Shown piece after piece: positions 17,755 through 27,041 of a DNA stretch of 64,000 nucleotides. Numbering within the stretch: position 1 is the first letter of the stretch; every line of letters starts with the position of its first letter. The position numbers and the translations under genes are program-made. The notes beneath the pieces are model-generated. The model did no database searches. It was given only the letters and a program-made list of their open reading frames with translations, and was not told where the DNA came from. The DNA is taken from NCBI RefSeq assembly GCF_016482825.1, contig NZ_JAEMNV010000002.1:434001-498000 (forward strand). The letters are read 5' to 3'. The DNA comes from Antrihabitans stalagmiti. Its GTDB lineage: Bacteria; Actinomycetota; Actinomycetes; Mycobacteriales; Mycobacteriaceae.

Positions 17755-19335
17755 CTATTCGTAAACCCCCTCCACGCTCCAACTCCGGTCGTGGCACACC
17801 AGCAGCAAAGCCTTCTGTTCCGCGCTGCCTCCCCCGAGCAGAACCTGCGCCCGAGCAGCATCGTGTCCTGTTGCGCGATCCCACCAGCGCTCGTCGACCG
17901 ACCACGGACCCGCCCAGCCTTGCAACTGCCATGTCCTCGTGCCCCAACGCAATCGGTATGGGACGGAACTGAAAACACCACGCTCTGTCACGTATACGGA
18001 GGCACCGGAGCTGTCTTCCAGCGCGACTTCGGGCCTGCTGCCAAGCACTGCCGCGGGTGCAGGCTGCGGTAATCGGCCGGGCCACGGCGCATTCGGATCC
18101 GCTTCGGGGACCAGTTCGTCGCCGAGCGGGACCATGGTGATCCGCTCGCTCGGCCCTCGTCCACCGCTGAGCACCCCGATCTGTACCGCCTCGCCACCGA
18201 GCAGACCTTGCACGCGGACCAACGCTCGACGAGCGCGCTCGTCGTCTTCGCCGACCCCACCCCAGAGTCCGAGCTGGAGTGCGCCTGCGGCAACGACTTC
18301 GACCGGTTCCAACCGCAAGATCGTGATGCCTGCCGTCGGCTTCGCCTCGCTACGACCGGTCAGCCAGCCGTCCAGCTGCCAACGCACTCGATCCGCGGTG
18401 CCCTCCGGTGTCAAAGGTTCTGCACAGCGCCATGTCCGCGACAGGTGCTCACCGTTTCCGGTGCTTGCCTGCACGAGCAATCTGGTGCACGCCACGGCTG
18501 CCGCGGCCAATTTGACGTGCAACTGCTCGGCGAGCGAGCGGCCGGCGAACGCGGCAGCGTCCACTCGATCGATCGGTGGATCGCACTGCTGCTCGACGTC
18601 GAGATCCGGTGGCAGCACCCGAGCCGACGGCGGACGTTCGGGTTCGCCACGCGCACTGCGATGCGCAAGGACGGCATCGGTCCCGAAACGGGAAGCGACA
18701 TCGACGGTCGACAACGCAGCGAAGTCGCCGATAGTACGTAAACCCAAGCGATGCAACAGATCTACGAGTTCGGATCGTTCGGCAGCAGCAAGGGAAGGCT
18801 CTGCCGCCAACTCCTTCACGGCAAGGGGAGCGAGAAAGCTCGCACCACCGCCACGTGGAACGAGCGCTGCTCTGCGAGCCGCAATCACCGCGGTGGACAG
18901 TTCGTCGGCAACACCGATCTGACTCTCGACACCGACAGCGGATACTTCGTCGACGAGCCGTTCGGCTGCTGCCTGTTCGGAACCGAAGTACCTGGCGACC
19001 CCTCGCGCCGACAACACAAGCAGTCCAGGCCTGAGCACTTCGACACCGGGAGCGACTGCAGCCACCGCCGCGGCGACCGGCTCGAACAGCCTGGCATCCC
19101 GGTCGGGGTCCGCACCGACGACGTGCAGTTCCGGGCAGCGCCCCTGTGCCTCGCGACGTCGCAGGCCACGTGTGACGCCCTCGGCCCTCGCGGTTGCCGT
19201 ACAGGCGACGACCCTGTTGGCGAGAGTGACCGCAACCGCGGCAACGGGTGAGACGTCCGTCGCGACGGCGGCGGCGATCGCGGGCCAATCCGGGCACCAG
19301 AGTGCAAGCACCCGAGACGACGAGTCGCGGGTCAT
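17755..19335 (-). CDS. imuB: mutasome protein ImuB (inactive Y-family polymerase)
   Basis: A 526-residue Y-family-like protein equal in length to mycobacterial ImuB. It begins VLALWCPDWPAIAAAV where active Y-polymerases have the first catalytic acidic motif; here the aspartate of the usual D-x-D context is not preserved, as in other ImuB proteins, so it is an adaptor that links DnaE2 to the beta clamp. Helix-hairpin-helix and little-finger regions follow (LVDLLHRLGLRTIGDFAAL). ATG start overlaps the imuA' stop by four bases. Confidence 0.9.
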   Translation of the reverse strand: MTRDSSSRVLALWCPDWPAIAAAVATDVSPVAAVAVTLANRVVACTATARAEGVTRGLRRREAQGRCPELHVVGADPDRDARLFEPVAAAVAAVAPGVEVLRPGLLVLSARGVARYFGSEQAAAERLVDEVSAVGVESQIGVADELSTAVIAARRAALVPRGGGASFLAPLAVKELAAEPSLAAAERSELVDLLHRLGLRTIGDFAALSTVDVASRFGTDAVLAHRSARGEPERPPSARVLPPDLDVEQQCDPPIDRVDAAAFAGRSLAEQLHVKLAAAAVACTRLLVQASTGNGEHLSRTWRCAEPLTPEGTADRVRWQLDGWLTGRSEAKPTAGITILRLEPVEVVAAGALQLGLWGGVGEDDERARRALVRVQGLLGGEAVQIGVLSGGRGPSERITMVPLGDELVPEADPNAPWPGRLPQPAPAAVLGSRPEVALEDSSGASVYVTERGVFSSVPYRLRWGTRTWQLQGWAGPWSVDERWWDRATGHDAARAQVLLGGGSAEQKALLLVCHDRSWSVEGVYE

Positions 19336-20129
19336 TGCGATACAGCTTCGGGCAGCCGGGTGAACGAGATGACAGGTGCGCCTGCCTGCGCAACCCACTC
19401 CACACCACCGCGGGCCGGCTGTAGATCGAGCCGGGCGGTCGTCGTACCGAAGGCCTTGCCCTGAGCGCGTACTGCCAATTGCAACGAACACAGGCGACCC
19501 GTGCCCTTGCCGAGCCCGCCGTAACCGACAACCTTTGCATCGAGTCGCAACTCGGCACCTCCCCAATCGCCATCGGTCACAAGCAGGGTGGAGCCCTTGC
19601 TTCGGGCACGTGCGACGACGGCCCGTGCCCGTGACGGCGACACAGCGGCACCGCTCAAGCCGAGTACGACAAGATCCATACCGTCGAGCAGCACAGCAGC
19701 CACTTCGACAGGATCGGGTCCCGGTTCGGGTATCAAAGCGATACGGCCGAGGTGCGCGCCCATCTCGGCCGCCGCGAGCAGACCCAACCGAGGCCGACCG
19801 ATCACGACCGCGTGGCCGCCGTCTGCGGTGACCGAGGCAAGCAACCCGAGCAGCAGCGAACTCGCGCCCGAATACGACACCACCGAGCCGCGAGCCAGAC
19901 CACCGCGTGGAAGCAAGCCGGCAAGCGCGCTCGGGACTTGCAGGATCTCCGCAGCGGCAGCACCGGATTCCGTCGGGCACTGCTCGATCACCGCTTCGCC
20001 GCGGACCGGAACGGCAGCTATCTGCCGTCGAAGCTGGTCCAACCGCTCCTGCCGTGACAACCCGGCAAGTTCGGAACCGGGCGATTGGACTGTGCCGGCA
20101 ACTGAAATACTCAACCTCGAAACCCCCAT
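19332..20129 (-). CDS. imuA': mutasome protein ImuA'
   Basis: A 265-residue RecA-fold-related accessory protein that associates with ImuB and DnaE2 in damage-induced mutagenesis. Visible features: SRQERLDQLRRQIAAV near the N-terminus, the degenerate P-loop-like GGLARGSVVSYSGASSLLLGLL, and LDLVVLGLSG-like core strands. The ATG of MGVSRLSIS is chosen because the LexA box at 20200-20215 would otherwise lie inside the coding region; a GTG four codons earlier is possible. The stop overlaps the imuB ATG. Confidence 0.85.
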   Translation of the reverse strand: MGVSRLSISVAGTVQSPGSELAGLSRQERLDQLRRQIAAVPVRGEAVIEQCPTESGAAAAEILQVPSALAGLLPRGGLARGSVVSYSGASSLLLGLLASVTADGGHAVVIGRPRLGLLAAAEMGAHLGRIALIPEPGPDPVEVAAVLLDGMDLVVLGLSGAAVSPSRARAVVARARSKGSTLLVTDGDWGGAELRLDAKVVGYGGLGKGTGRLCSLQLAVRAQGKAFGTTTARLDLQPARGGVEWVAQAGAPVISFTRLPEAVSQ

Positions 20130-20199
20130 GCTCTGGTGCACCAGCAGCCGTTTTTCGGCGTCGGCAGCGTTCCCGAACCACGGGGAAGTCGTGGATTCT

Positions 20200-20215
20200 T
20201 CGAACAAATATTCGA
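20200..20215. promoter_or_regulatory. LexA (SOS) box before imuA'-imuB
   Basis: TCGAACAAATATTCGA matches TCGAAC-N4-GTTCGA with one mismatch. It is about 71 bp upstream of the imuA' ATG and 140 bp upstream of the divergent kinase gene, so it could in principle act on both. Confidence 0.85.
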
Positions 20216-20354
20216 ACAGATTCAAGTAAAGCTGCATTCTCAACTCACGTCAAGCGCGCAGGTAGAGACGTTTTTTGCAACAACTGCGGCACGGGAGCAC
20301 AACATAGGCCCGCATCGATTCGGCAGTCCGACAAGACGCGATACGCTCGCTCAG

Positions 20355-21584
20355 GTGACGCAACGCTCAGGACCGGGGATCGGCCCGGACTATCTCGTAG
20401 CCGGCCGCTATCGCCTCCGGGCGAAAATCGGCGGTGGCGGCATGGGAGCGGTCTGGCTCGCCCACGACAAGCTGCTCGACCGTGAGGTGGCCGTCAAGCA
20501 GGTTGCTACGACGATCGGGCTCGACGCGGACACCGCCGAAGCGCTCCGCAGCAGCACCATCCACGAAGGCAGGATCGCCGCACAGCTGTCGCACCTGCAC
20601 GCGATTGCCATGTACGACGTCGCCGTTCACTCCGGTGAGCCGTGGCTTGTGATGGAACACCTGCCGTCTCGCAGCCTCGCTCATGCCCTCACCCTCGCCA
20701 ACACGTTGCCGCCGTTCGAGGTTGCCCAGATCGGCGCTCAGGTGGCGGACGCGCTCGCGGAAGCGCACGCCGCGGGCATCATTCATCGCGATATCAAGCC
20801 GGGCAACATCCTCGTCGCCGACCGGGGACGAGCACTCGGAATGGTGAAGATCAGCGACTTCGGCATCTCCCGCGCCAAAGGCGAGAGCAGATCCGAAGCC
20901 GATGTCATCACCGGAACACCGGCTTTCCTCGCACCCGAGGTCGCACGAGGCGACGACCACAGCGAGGCGAGCGACGTATTCTCCCTCGGCGCAACGCTGT
21001 ACACGGCGACCGAAGGGCAACCGCCGTTCGGCTTCAACACCGATTCTGTGCGCTTTCTCGAAAAGATCGCGCGCGCCCAGATCACTCCACCGCAGCGCAG
21101 CGAGCAGATCACCGACACCCTGTTGCGTATGCTCGAGCCGAATCCGGCGAATCGTCCCGGGATGGCCGAGGTCCGCGACGAGCTCGCCGCGACCATCATC
21201 GGACCCGGTGGCAACGTGGCGTACCTGCTCGGTGTGCCGGTTCGCTCCGCCGAGGGGACCGTCCCGATGTGGGCGCACCGCACCACCACCTACACCGAAT
21301 CGCGAACCAGCCGAGCACATCGCATCAAGAGCGAAGATTCCGCAGCGCGGCAACAGAATTCACCTATCACCCACGCCGAACCAGTCGTACCGTGGAAGGC
21401 CGAGCCCGCTGCCGCGCAGCGAAGTTCGGGACCGAGATCGACAGCGACACCCCAGACCGCTCGACTCGGGACCACAACCAGAACCAGAACCACCTCTACG
21501 GCAAAGCCTTTGGTGGTCGCCGCCCTACTGCTGATCGCAGTGCTTGCAGCCATCGCACTGATCGTCGTGCTGCTGACGACCTGA
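20355..21584 (+). CDS. PknB-like Ser/Thr protein kinase, membrane-anchored
   Basis: A 409-residue Hanks-type kinase. Motifs: glycine loop IGGGGMGAVW, lysine K48 in VAVKQ, catalytic HRDIKPGN (D146), DFG at D168, and activation-segment TPAFLAPEVARGDDHSEASDVFSLG. After the kinase domain (to about residue 280) comes a disordered Thr/Arg-rich juxtamembrane linker and a single C-terminal transmembrane helix (VVAALLLIAVLAAIALIVVLL), leaving only a few residues outside, so no extracellular sensor. GTG start. Adjacent to an envelope-stress system but transcribed towards it. Confidence 0.85.
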   Translation: MTQRSGPGIGPDYLVAGRYRLRAKIGGGGMGAVWLAHDKLLDREVAVKQVATTIGLDADTAEALRSSTIHEGRIAAQLSHLHAIAMYDVAVHSGEPWLVMEHLPSRSLAHALTLANTLPPFEVAQIGAQVADALAEAHAAGIIHRDIKPGNILVADRGRALGMVKISDFGISRAKGESRSEADVITGTPAFLAPEVARGDDHSEASDVFSLGATLYTATEGQPPFGFNTDSVRFLEKIARAQITPPQRSEQITDTLLRMLEPNPANRPGMAEVRDELAATIIGPGGNVAYLLGVPVRSAEGTVPMWAHRTTTYTESRTSRAHRIKSEDSAARQQNSPITHAEPVVPWKAEPAAAQRSSGPRSTATPQTARLGTTTRTRTTSTAKPLVVAALLLIAVLAAIALIVVLLTT

Positions 21585-21599
21585 CAGGCGCGAGCGAAA

Positions 21600-22271
21600 T
21601 CAGTCGATCCGACGCCGATGCGCCCACCGCGTCAGCGCGTTGCGATTGGACTGCTGGGTCTTGCGCAGCACGTTGGAGGCATGCGTCTCAACGGTTTTCA
21701 CGGAGATGAACAGGTCCTCCGCAATTTCGCGATAGGTGTACCCGCGGGCGAGCAGACGTAGCACCTCCAACTCGCGTGGCGTCAGCGAATCGAGCTCGGG
21801 ATCGAGCGGCGGCTCGGGAACAGTCGACCGACCGGTGAACGAGTCGAGAACGAAACCGGCCAATCGTGGACTGAACACCGCGTCACCGCCGGCAACGCGA
21901 CGTACGCCGTCGGCGAGTTCGGAACCCGAGATCGTCTTCGTCACGTAGCCGCGCGCACCCGCCCGGATCACGGCGATGACGTCTTCGGCTGCATCGGACA
22001 CACTCAACGCCAAACACACAGGCCCGCTGTGGATACCGTTGAGGACCGACACCCCACCGCCGTCGGGCATGTGTACGTCGAGCAGTACGACGTCCGGCTT
22101 GGTCGTATTGATACCGGCAATCGCTTCGGCAACGCCGCCTGCTTCACCGACAACCTCGATGTCGGCCTCGCGACCGAGTTCCGCCCGAACTCCCGAACGA
22201 AACACCGCGTGATCGTCGACGAGAAAAACCCTGCAGCTCTTGCCGTTCGACGTCGTCACAGTTGAGCTCAC
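21600..22271 (-). CDS. NarL/LuxR-type response regulator (EsrR/LiaR-like)
   Basis: A 223-residue response regulator: receiver domain with phospho-acceptor D65 in VVLLDVHMPD, and a C-terminal LuxR helix-turn-helix (LTPRELEVLRLLARGYTYREIAEDLFISVKTVETHASNVLRK). The GTG start overlaps the histidine kinase stop in GTGA, so the pair is translationally coupled. Together with the divergent PspC/LiaF-like gene it has the layout of the C. glutamicum EsrISR envelope-stress system. The gene is convergent with the kinase gene, 15 bp apart. Confidence 0.9.
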   Translation of the reverse strand: MSSTVTTSNGKSCRVFLVDDHAVFRSGVRAELGREADIEVVGEAGGVAEAIAGINTTKPDVVLLDVHMPDGGGVSVLNGIHSGPVCLALSVSDAAEDVIAVIRAGARGYVTKTISGSELADGVRRVAGGDAVFSPRLAGFVLDSFTGRSTVPEPPLDPELDSLTPRELEVLRLLARGYTYREIAEDLFISVKTVETHASNVLRKTQQSNRNALTRWAHRRRID

Positions 22272-23623
22272 CCTGCCTGTTCCTCGTGATTCCGGTTCTC
22301 GTGCTGGCGGGTGAAGCGTACCGAAGCGGGCTCATGAGCCGCGCTCGCCGAGCCGGACGCGTTGCGCGGCATCCGAATACGAATTTCCGTGCCTTTGCCG
22401 ACCGTGGAGCGGATCTTCACCTCACCACCACGCCGTTCGATTCGAGCGCGTATCGAGCGGCTGAGCCCTTGCCTGTCGTCGGATACCTCGCCGACATCGA
22501 AGCCGACACCCCGATCGCGGACGAACACACTGACCCGCTCTGCCTCCGCTTCGGCGAACAGATCGATGTCGTTGGCCCCGGAATGCTTGGCCGCGTTGAC
22601 CAACGCCTCGCGGGTTGCCCCGAGTAGCGCGGTGAAATGTTCTTTCGACAAGCCACCGGACGAGCCGCCTGCCGCGTCGCCGTCGACGCGTTCGACGATC
22701 ATCGGTACGTCGCCGACGGTCACCGGCGTTACCTTGACACCGTGCTGATCCTCGACCTCGCCTGCGATCGTCCGCAACGCCGAGGCAAGAGAAGAGTGTG
22801 GCGTCTCCGCACCGCTGAACAACCACTTGCGCAGTTCGCGTTCCTGGCCGCGCGCCAGCCGCACCACTTCCTGCGGACTTTCGGCTTGCCGTTGAATCAG
22901 TGCCAAGGTCTGCAACACGGAGTCGTGCAGGTGTGAGGCGATCTCGTCTCGTTCTTCGTTTCGAATCCGTGCTGCGCGTTCGGCATTGAGCGCACGCCAC
23001 ATCCGCAGCCAGAGCGGAACAGTCAACAGTGCGGCGCCGAAGAGGGTTACGAACACCGCGAGCAACGACGATCCGAGTGAGCTGAGATCGATCCGTGCGA
23101 GTACGACCACACCGAGGCCGACGAAGATAAGCGTTGCGCCACCGACGATTCGGGTCCAGGTAAGCACCGTCGGCCGCTGCGGCAAACCGATGATCGACCG
23201 CGGGCCTTCGGAATCGAACTCGCGCCAGACGAGTGCAGCACCGACTGCGACGACGATGATCGGCACGATGATCTGCGCAGCGGTACCGCTGAACAACCAC
23301 GACACACCGGCAGACAGCCCGAGCCCGATGATCGCGAAACCGTAGGCCTGCTTGCGTTCTGCAGGCGACGGCCGCGTCGTGTCTGGACCGCCAGGCGTGA
23401 AGATCCACAGCATGCCGTAGGCGACGATGCCTGCTCCGGCCATCGCTGCGAGAAAGACGAACGCGACCCGCACCTTGAGCACGTCGATACCGAGATGATC
23501 GGCAACACCGCCCGCGACACCGCCGACGATCCGTCCACCCGATCGCCGAAAGAGGCGGCCGGTGTCGGATTGCGTCAGCGCATAGTCGTATACGGGTGGT
23601 GGCACACTTCGATAGTGCCCCAT
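22268..23623 (-). CDS. PspC-domain sensor histidine kinase (EsrS-like)
   Basis: A 451-residue sensor kinase. An N-terminal PspC domain (RLFRRSGGRIVGGVAGGVADHLGID, residues about 23-80) is followed by four to five transmembrane helices to about residue 205, a HisKA_3 dimerisation helix with H233 in SHLHDSVLQ, and a C-terminal HATPase domain (ATREALVNAAKHSG, DRGVGFD). It would sense cell-envelope stress and phosphorylate the overlapping response regulator. Its promoter region holds a 21-bp inverted repeat shared with the divergent PspC gene. Confidence 0.9.
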   Translation of the reverse strand: MGHYRSVPPPVYDYALTQSDTGRLFRRSGGRIVGGVAGGVADHLGIDVLKVRVAFVFLAAMAGAGIVAYGMLWIFTPGGPDTTRPSPAERKQAYGFAIIGLGLSAGVSWLFSGTAAQIIVPIIVVAVGAALVWREFDSEGPRSIIGLPQRPTVLTWTRIVGGATLIFVGLGVVVLARIDLSSLGSSLLAVFVTLFGAALLTVPLWLRMWRALNAERAARIRNEERDEIASHLHDSVLQTLALIQRQAESPQEVVRLARGQERELRKWLFSGAETPHSSLASALRTIAGEVEDQHGVKVTPVTVGDVPMIVERVDGDAAGGSSGGLSKEHFTALLGATREALVNAAKHSGANDIDLFAEAEAERVSVFVRDRGVGFDVGEVSDDRQGLSRSIRARIERRGGEVKIRSTVGKGTEIRIRMPRNASGSASAAHEPASVRFTRQHENRNHEEQAG

Positions 23624-23637
23624 AGGCGCCGCGTCGG

Positions 23638-23709
23638 CATCGGGGATTGCCCTGATCTATCAGGGATTTCTCGCCTGCACCGCGGCAAAGATCAGGGCAA
23701 TCCCCGATG
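23638..23709. repeat. 21-bp perfect inverted repeat in the Esr-like divergent promoter
   Basis: Arms at 23638-23658 and 23689-23709 are perfectly complementary (the right arm reads AGATCAGGGCAATCCCCGATG less its last base, and the left is its complement), with a 30-bp spacer. The left arm is 14 bp from the sensor-kinase start and the right arm 34 bp from the PspC-protein start. The spacer contains another partial copy (ATCAGGGAT). Likely a binding site for the response regulator, giving the same signal to both divergent genes. Confidence 0.7.
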
Positions 23710-23743
23710 TGCGGAACCAGTGCCGATCGCCACGATAGTTCTC

Positions 23744-25162
23744 ATGAGGAACACGACCTTCTCCGATCAGCTCCACGACATGTGGCGAACACGACCCACT
23801 CGATTACCGAACAGGGGTCCGGTGGCAGGCGTCGCAGCGGGCATCGGCTACCGCTACGGCGTCGACCCTGTGCTCATCCGCGTCGCCTTCGTTGTCTCCA
23901 CGATCTTCGGCGGCGCCGGCATCGTGCTTTATCTCGCAGGCTGGTTGCTACTCAGCCAGTCGGGCGACGCCGCGTCGCCGGCCGAATCGCTGTTCGGCAA
24001 GGGCGCCAGTTCCGAGTCACGCACCAAATCGATCGTGCTCGTCGTCGGCCTCGCAATCGCCGTCTCCACAATGGGTCCGGTCGGGGTCGGGCTCGGCGGG
24101 TCCGGCTTGATCAGCACGCTGCTGATGCTCGGCGGGCTGTGGCTGCTGCATCAGCGCCAGCCGATCCCACCGCCGCTGCCGGACGGGGGCTACGGCTTCC
24201 CGTCCTCGGTCACCGGCTATCCGGGAACCGGCTTCCCGACCGGGGCTTTCTTTCCCGGCGCCGCACCGACCGACCTCTACAGTCCCTACACCCGACTGCC
24301 GGACAGCTACGTTCCCGATCCGCCGGTCGAGCAGTCACCCACACCTGCCGAACCGACAACGCAGGGACCGTCGTTGCGGAAGGACACACCGCCCGCCACC
24401 GGTGAGAACACGGCCACCGCCGCGTTCGAGCGCGCCGAATCCAGGTCGGCGACCGATGCCGATCAGACCAACGTCATTCCGATACCCGGCATGCCGCCGT
24501 CATGGGACCCGCTCGGCGTCGCACCGTTCGCCTGGGATCTCCCCGAGCCGACCAGTGCGTCTCCGGTTGCAGTGCAGGTCGAACGTCGGCGGTCCAGACT
24601 GACGTCACTCGTTCTCGGACTTGCCATCCTCGCTGCCGCAGGGGCAGGCGCGGCCGCGGTCGCCGACACGGAATGGCTGACCCCGGGTCGCATATCCGCG
24701 ATAGCGCTCGCCGTCGTCGGCGTCGGCCTCGTCATCGGCGCATTTCTGCGGCGCGGCTACGGACTGCTGGTCATCACCGGACCGCTGATCGGGTTCACGG
24801 TACTGGCATCGATGATCGGACCGATCGACTTCGAGAACGCCACCTTTGGCGAAAGTAGATGGAGTCCAACAACTCTCACAGATCTGAAGCCGGAGTACTC
24901 GGTCGTTCTCGGCGCAGGAAAGCTCGATCTGCGCTCGTTGGATCTGACGAAGAACACCACTGTCGACATCAACGTCAAACTCGGTACCGTCGAGGTGATC
25001 CTGCCGGAAGACCTGAACGTCCAGAAGAACAGCACGATGTTCAGCGGTGAGGTGACGGGAATGCCGGACGGCTTGGACGGCGGCGCTGACGGCACCGATG
25101 GACCAGTGCTCACCCTCGATATCAACAGCCGTTTCGCAAGTGTGGAGGTGCATCGTGGCTGA
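23744..25162 (+). CDS. PspC/LiaF-like membrane protein (EsrI-like)
   Basis: A 472-residue protein with an N-terminal PspC domain (RLPNRGPVAGVAAGIGYRYGVDPVLIRVAF), further helices around residues 60-145, a proline-rich cytoplasmic or linker section (residues 150-285), four more hydrophobic helices, and a C-terminal beta-rich LiaF-like domain (YSVVLGAGKLDLRSLDL, VDINVKLGTVEVILPEDLNV). LiaF/EsrI proteins restrain their partner kinase until envelope stress occurs. Divergent from the kinase-regulator pair. ATG at 23744 chosen; the frame upstream overlaps the inverted repeat. Confidence 0.85.
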   Translation: MRNTTFSDQLHDMWRTRPTRLPNRGPVAGVAAGIGYRYGVDPVLIRVAFVVSTIFGGAGIVLYLAGWLLLSQSGDAASPAESLFGKGASSESRTKSIVLVVGLAIAVSTMGPVGVGLGGSGLISTLLMLGGLWLLHQRQPIPPPLPDGGYGFPSSVTGYPGTGFPTGAFFPGAAPTDLYSPYTRLPDSYVPDPPVEQSPTPAEPTTQGPSLRKDTPPATGENTATAAFERAESRSATDADQTNVIPIPGMPPSWDPLGVAPFAWDLPEPTSASPVAVQVERRRSRLTSLVLGLAILAAAGAGAAAVADTEWLTPGRISAIALAVVGVGLVIGAFLRRGYGLLVITGPLIGFTVLASMIGPIDFENATFGESRWSPTTLTDLKPEYSVVLGAGKLDLRSLDLTKNTTVDINVKLGTVEVILPEDLNVQKNSTMFSGEVTGMPDGLDGGADGTDGPVLTLDINSRFASVEVHRG

Positions 25163-25367
25163 TCGGACCGGGACCGGAGACGGTACGAAGAAGCGGCCGT
25201 CGGCGCTGCTGCTGTTCGCCGGCCTGGCGGCGCTTGCAGTCAGCGCGTACGGGCTGATCGGCCCAGACACCTGGGAGAACGTCGCCGATGTTCAGTTCGG
25301 CTGGATCGTCGTCCTCATCGCGATAGTCGTCGGTCTCGTACTGGTCGTCGCACCGAGCAGGCGATAG
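25155..25367 (+). CDS. small membrane protein of the Esr-like operon
   Basis: A 70-residue protein with two hydrophobic segments (LLLFAGLAALAVSAYGLI and FGWIVVLIAIVVGLVLVV) and short charged ends, so a two-helix membrane protein. The GTG start overlaps the end of the PspC/LiaF-like gene by 8 bases, showing coupling. Function unknown; a role as accessory to the envelope-stress sensor is inferred from position only. Confidence 0.75.
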   Translation: MADRTGTGDGTKKRPSALLLFAGLAALAVSAYGLIGPDTWENVADVQFGWIVVLIAIVVGLVLVVAPSRR

Positions 25368-25437
25368 GCGGCTACGCCGCTCGTGAGTCCTTTCGGAGGT
25401 CGGACCCTCCGAAAGGACTCACGAGGCGCGAAGCGCC
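25368..25437. repeat. triple-hairpin palindromic element, copy 1 (probable bidirectional terminator)
   Basis: A central perfect 20-bp inverted repeat (25380-25399 and 25406-25425, beginning CTCGTGAGTCCTTTCGGAGG) is flanked by mini-hairpins GCGGC-TAC-GCCGC on the left and GGCGC-GAA-GCGCC on the right. It fills the gap between a gene end and the convergent guaA end. A second copy with a near-identical central arm lies at 60892-60961, also between convergent genes. Confidence 0.8.
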
Positions 25438-27000
25438 CTACTCCCATTCGATCGTGCCCGGCGGCTTGCTGGTCACATCGAGCACGACCCGGTTCACCTC
25501 GGCAACCTCGTTGGTGATCCGGGTCGAAATGCGTTCCAGCACTTCGTAAGGCAAACGGGTCCAGTCAGCGGTCATCGCGTCTTCGCTGGACACCGGACGC
25601 AGCACGATCGGGTGACCGTAGGTCCGGCCGTCGCCCTGCACGCCGACACTGCGCACATCTGCGAGCAGCACAACCGGGCACTGCCAGATCTGCTTGTCGA
25701 GACCTGCCGAGGTCAGTTCTTCACGCGCGATCGCGTCGGCTTGCCGCAGCAGGTCGAGCCGGTGCTGATTGACTTCGCCGACGATGCGGATGGCAAGACC
25801 GGGACCGGGGAACGGCTGCCGACCGACGATCTCCTCGGGCAAGCCGAGCTCACGCCCGACCGCACGCACCTCGTCTTTGAACAGCAGTCGCAACGGTTCG
25901 ACCAACTCGAACTCGAGGTCGTCGGGTAGCCCACCGACATTGTGGTGACTCTTGATGTTCGCGGTGCCCGCGCCGCCGCCGGATTCGACGACGTCCGGGT
26001 ACAGCGTGCCCTGTACGAGGAAATCGACGCCGGCACCGTTCTCTGCGACCACCTGGGCGGCGGCACCCTCGAAGCTACGAATGAACTCGCGGCCGATGAT
26101 CTTGCGCTTCTCCTCGGGGTCCGACACACCTTCCAATTCGCGGAGAAAGACCTCGACAGCATCGGCGGTGACGAGTTTGGCGCCGGTCGCGGAGACGAAA
26201 TCCTGCTGAACCTGCTCGCGCTCCCCCGCTCGCAGGAGTCCGTGGTCGACGAAGACGCAGGTCAGGCGATCCCCGATCGCTCGCTGCACCAGCGCCGCGG
26301 CGACTGCGCTGTCGACCCCACCCGACAGACCACAGATTGCGTGCCCGTCGCCGATCTGGTCGCGCACCTTCCCGATCAGTGACTCGGCGATATTCGCGGC
26401 GGTCCACGTTGGACCGATACCTGCGATGTCGTGCAGGAATCGGCTCAGCACCTGCTGCCCGTGGGGAGAGTGCAGCACCTCCGGGTGGTACTGGACGCCG
26501 GCAAGTTTGCGTTCGCGGTTTTCGAATGCGGCGACCGGCGCACCGGCACTCGTACCCGTCACCTCGAACCCGGCAGGTGCATCGGTGACGGCATCGCCGT
26601 GACTCATCCAGACCGGCTGCAGCGTCGGCAGACCGCCGTGCAAGATGCCGCCGTCGACGCTGAGTTCGGTACGCCCGTATTCGCGGGTTCCGGTGTGCGC
26701 GACCGTACCGCCGAGTGCCTGCGCCATCGCCTGGAAGCCGTAGCAGATACCGAAAACCGGCACGTCGAGATCGAACAGACGTGGGTCGAGCTGCGGTGCA
26801 CCCTCGGCGTACACGCTCGACGGACCGCCGGAAAGGACTACCGCCGCAGGATTCTTCGCGGCAATCTCGTCGACGGTCGTAGTGTGCGGAACGACCTCCG
26901 AGTAGACATTCGCCTCCCTGACCCTGCGCGCGATCAGCTGCGCGTACTGCGCACCGAAGTCGACGACGAGAACCGGCCTGGTCTGATTCGTATCTGACAC
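25438..27000 (-). CDS. guaA: GMP synthase (glutamine-hydrolysing)
   Basis: Converts XMP to GMP with glutamine and ATP. The 520-residue chain has the class I amidotransferase domain first (nucleophile cysteine in [15 protein letters not shown], then the [11 protein letters not shown] histidine region), the ATP pyrophosphatase P-loop [15 protein letters not shown] near residue 225, and the C-terminal dimerisation domain ending [10 protein letters not shown]. It is the fourth purine gene of the wider region, with guaB3 and guaB some 8 kb away. Confidence 0.97.
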   Translation of the reverse strand: MSDTNQTRPVLVVDFGAQYAQLIARRVREANVYSEVVPHTTTVDEIAAKNPAAVVLSGGPSSVYAEGAPQLDPRLFDLDVPVFGICYGFQAMAQALGGTVAHTGTREYGRTELSVDGGILHGGLPTLQPVWMSHGDAVTDAPAGFEVTGTSAGAPVAAFENRERKLAGVQYHPEVLHSPHGQQVLSRFLHDIAGIGPTWTAANIAESLIGKVRDQIGDGHAICGLSGGVDSAVAAALVQRAIGDRLTCVFVDHGLLRAGEREQVQQDFVSATGAKLVTADAVEVFLRELEGVSDPEEKRKIIGREFIRSFEGAAAQVVAENGAGVDFLVQGTLYPDVVESGGGAGTANIKSHHNVGGLPDDLEFELVEPLRLLFKDEVRAVGRELGLPEEIVGRQPFPGPGLAIRIVGEVNQHRLDLLRQADAIAREELTSAGLDKQIWQCPVVLLADVRSVGVQGDGRTYGHPIVLRPVSSEDAMTADWTRLPYEVLERISTRITNEVAEVNRVVLDVTSKPPGTIEWE

Positions 27001-27041
27001 CGATTCAGTCTAGTTGGCAGGGTAGCCACGCCAGTTCTCCC

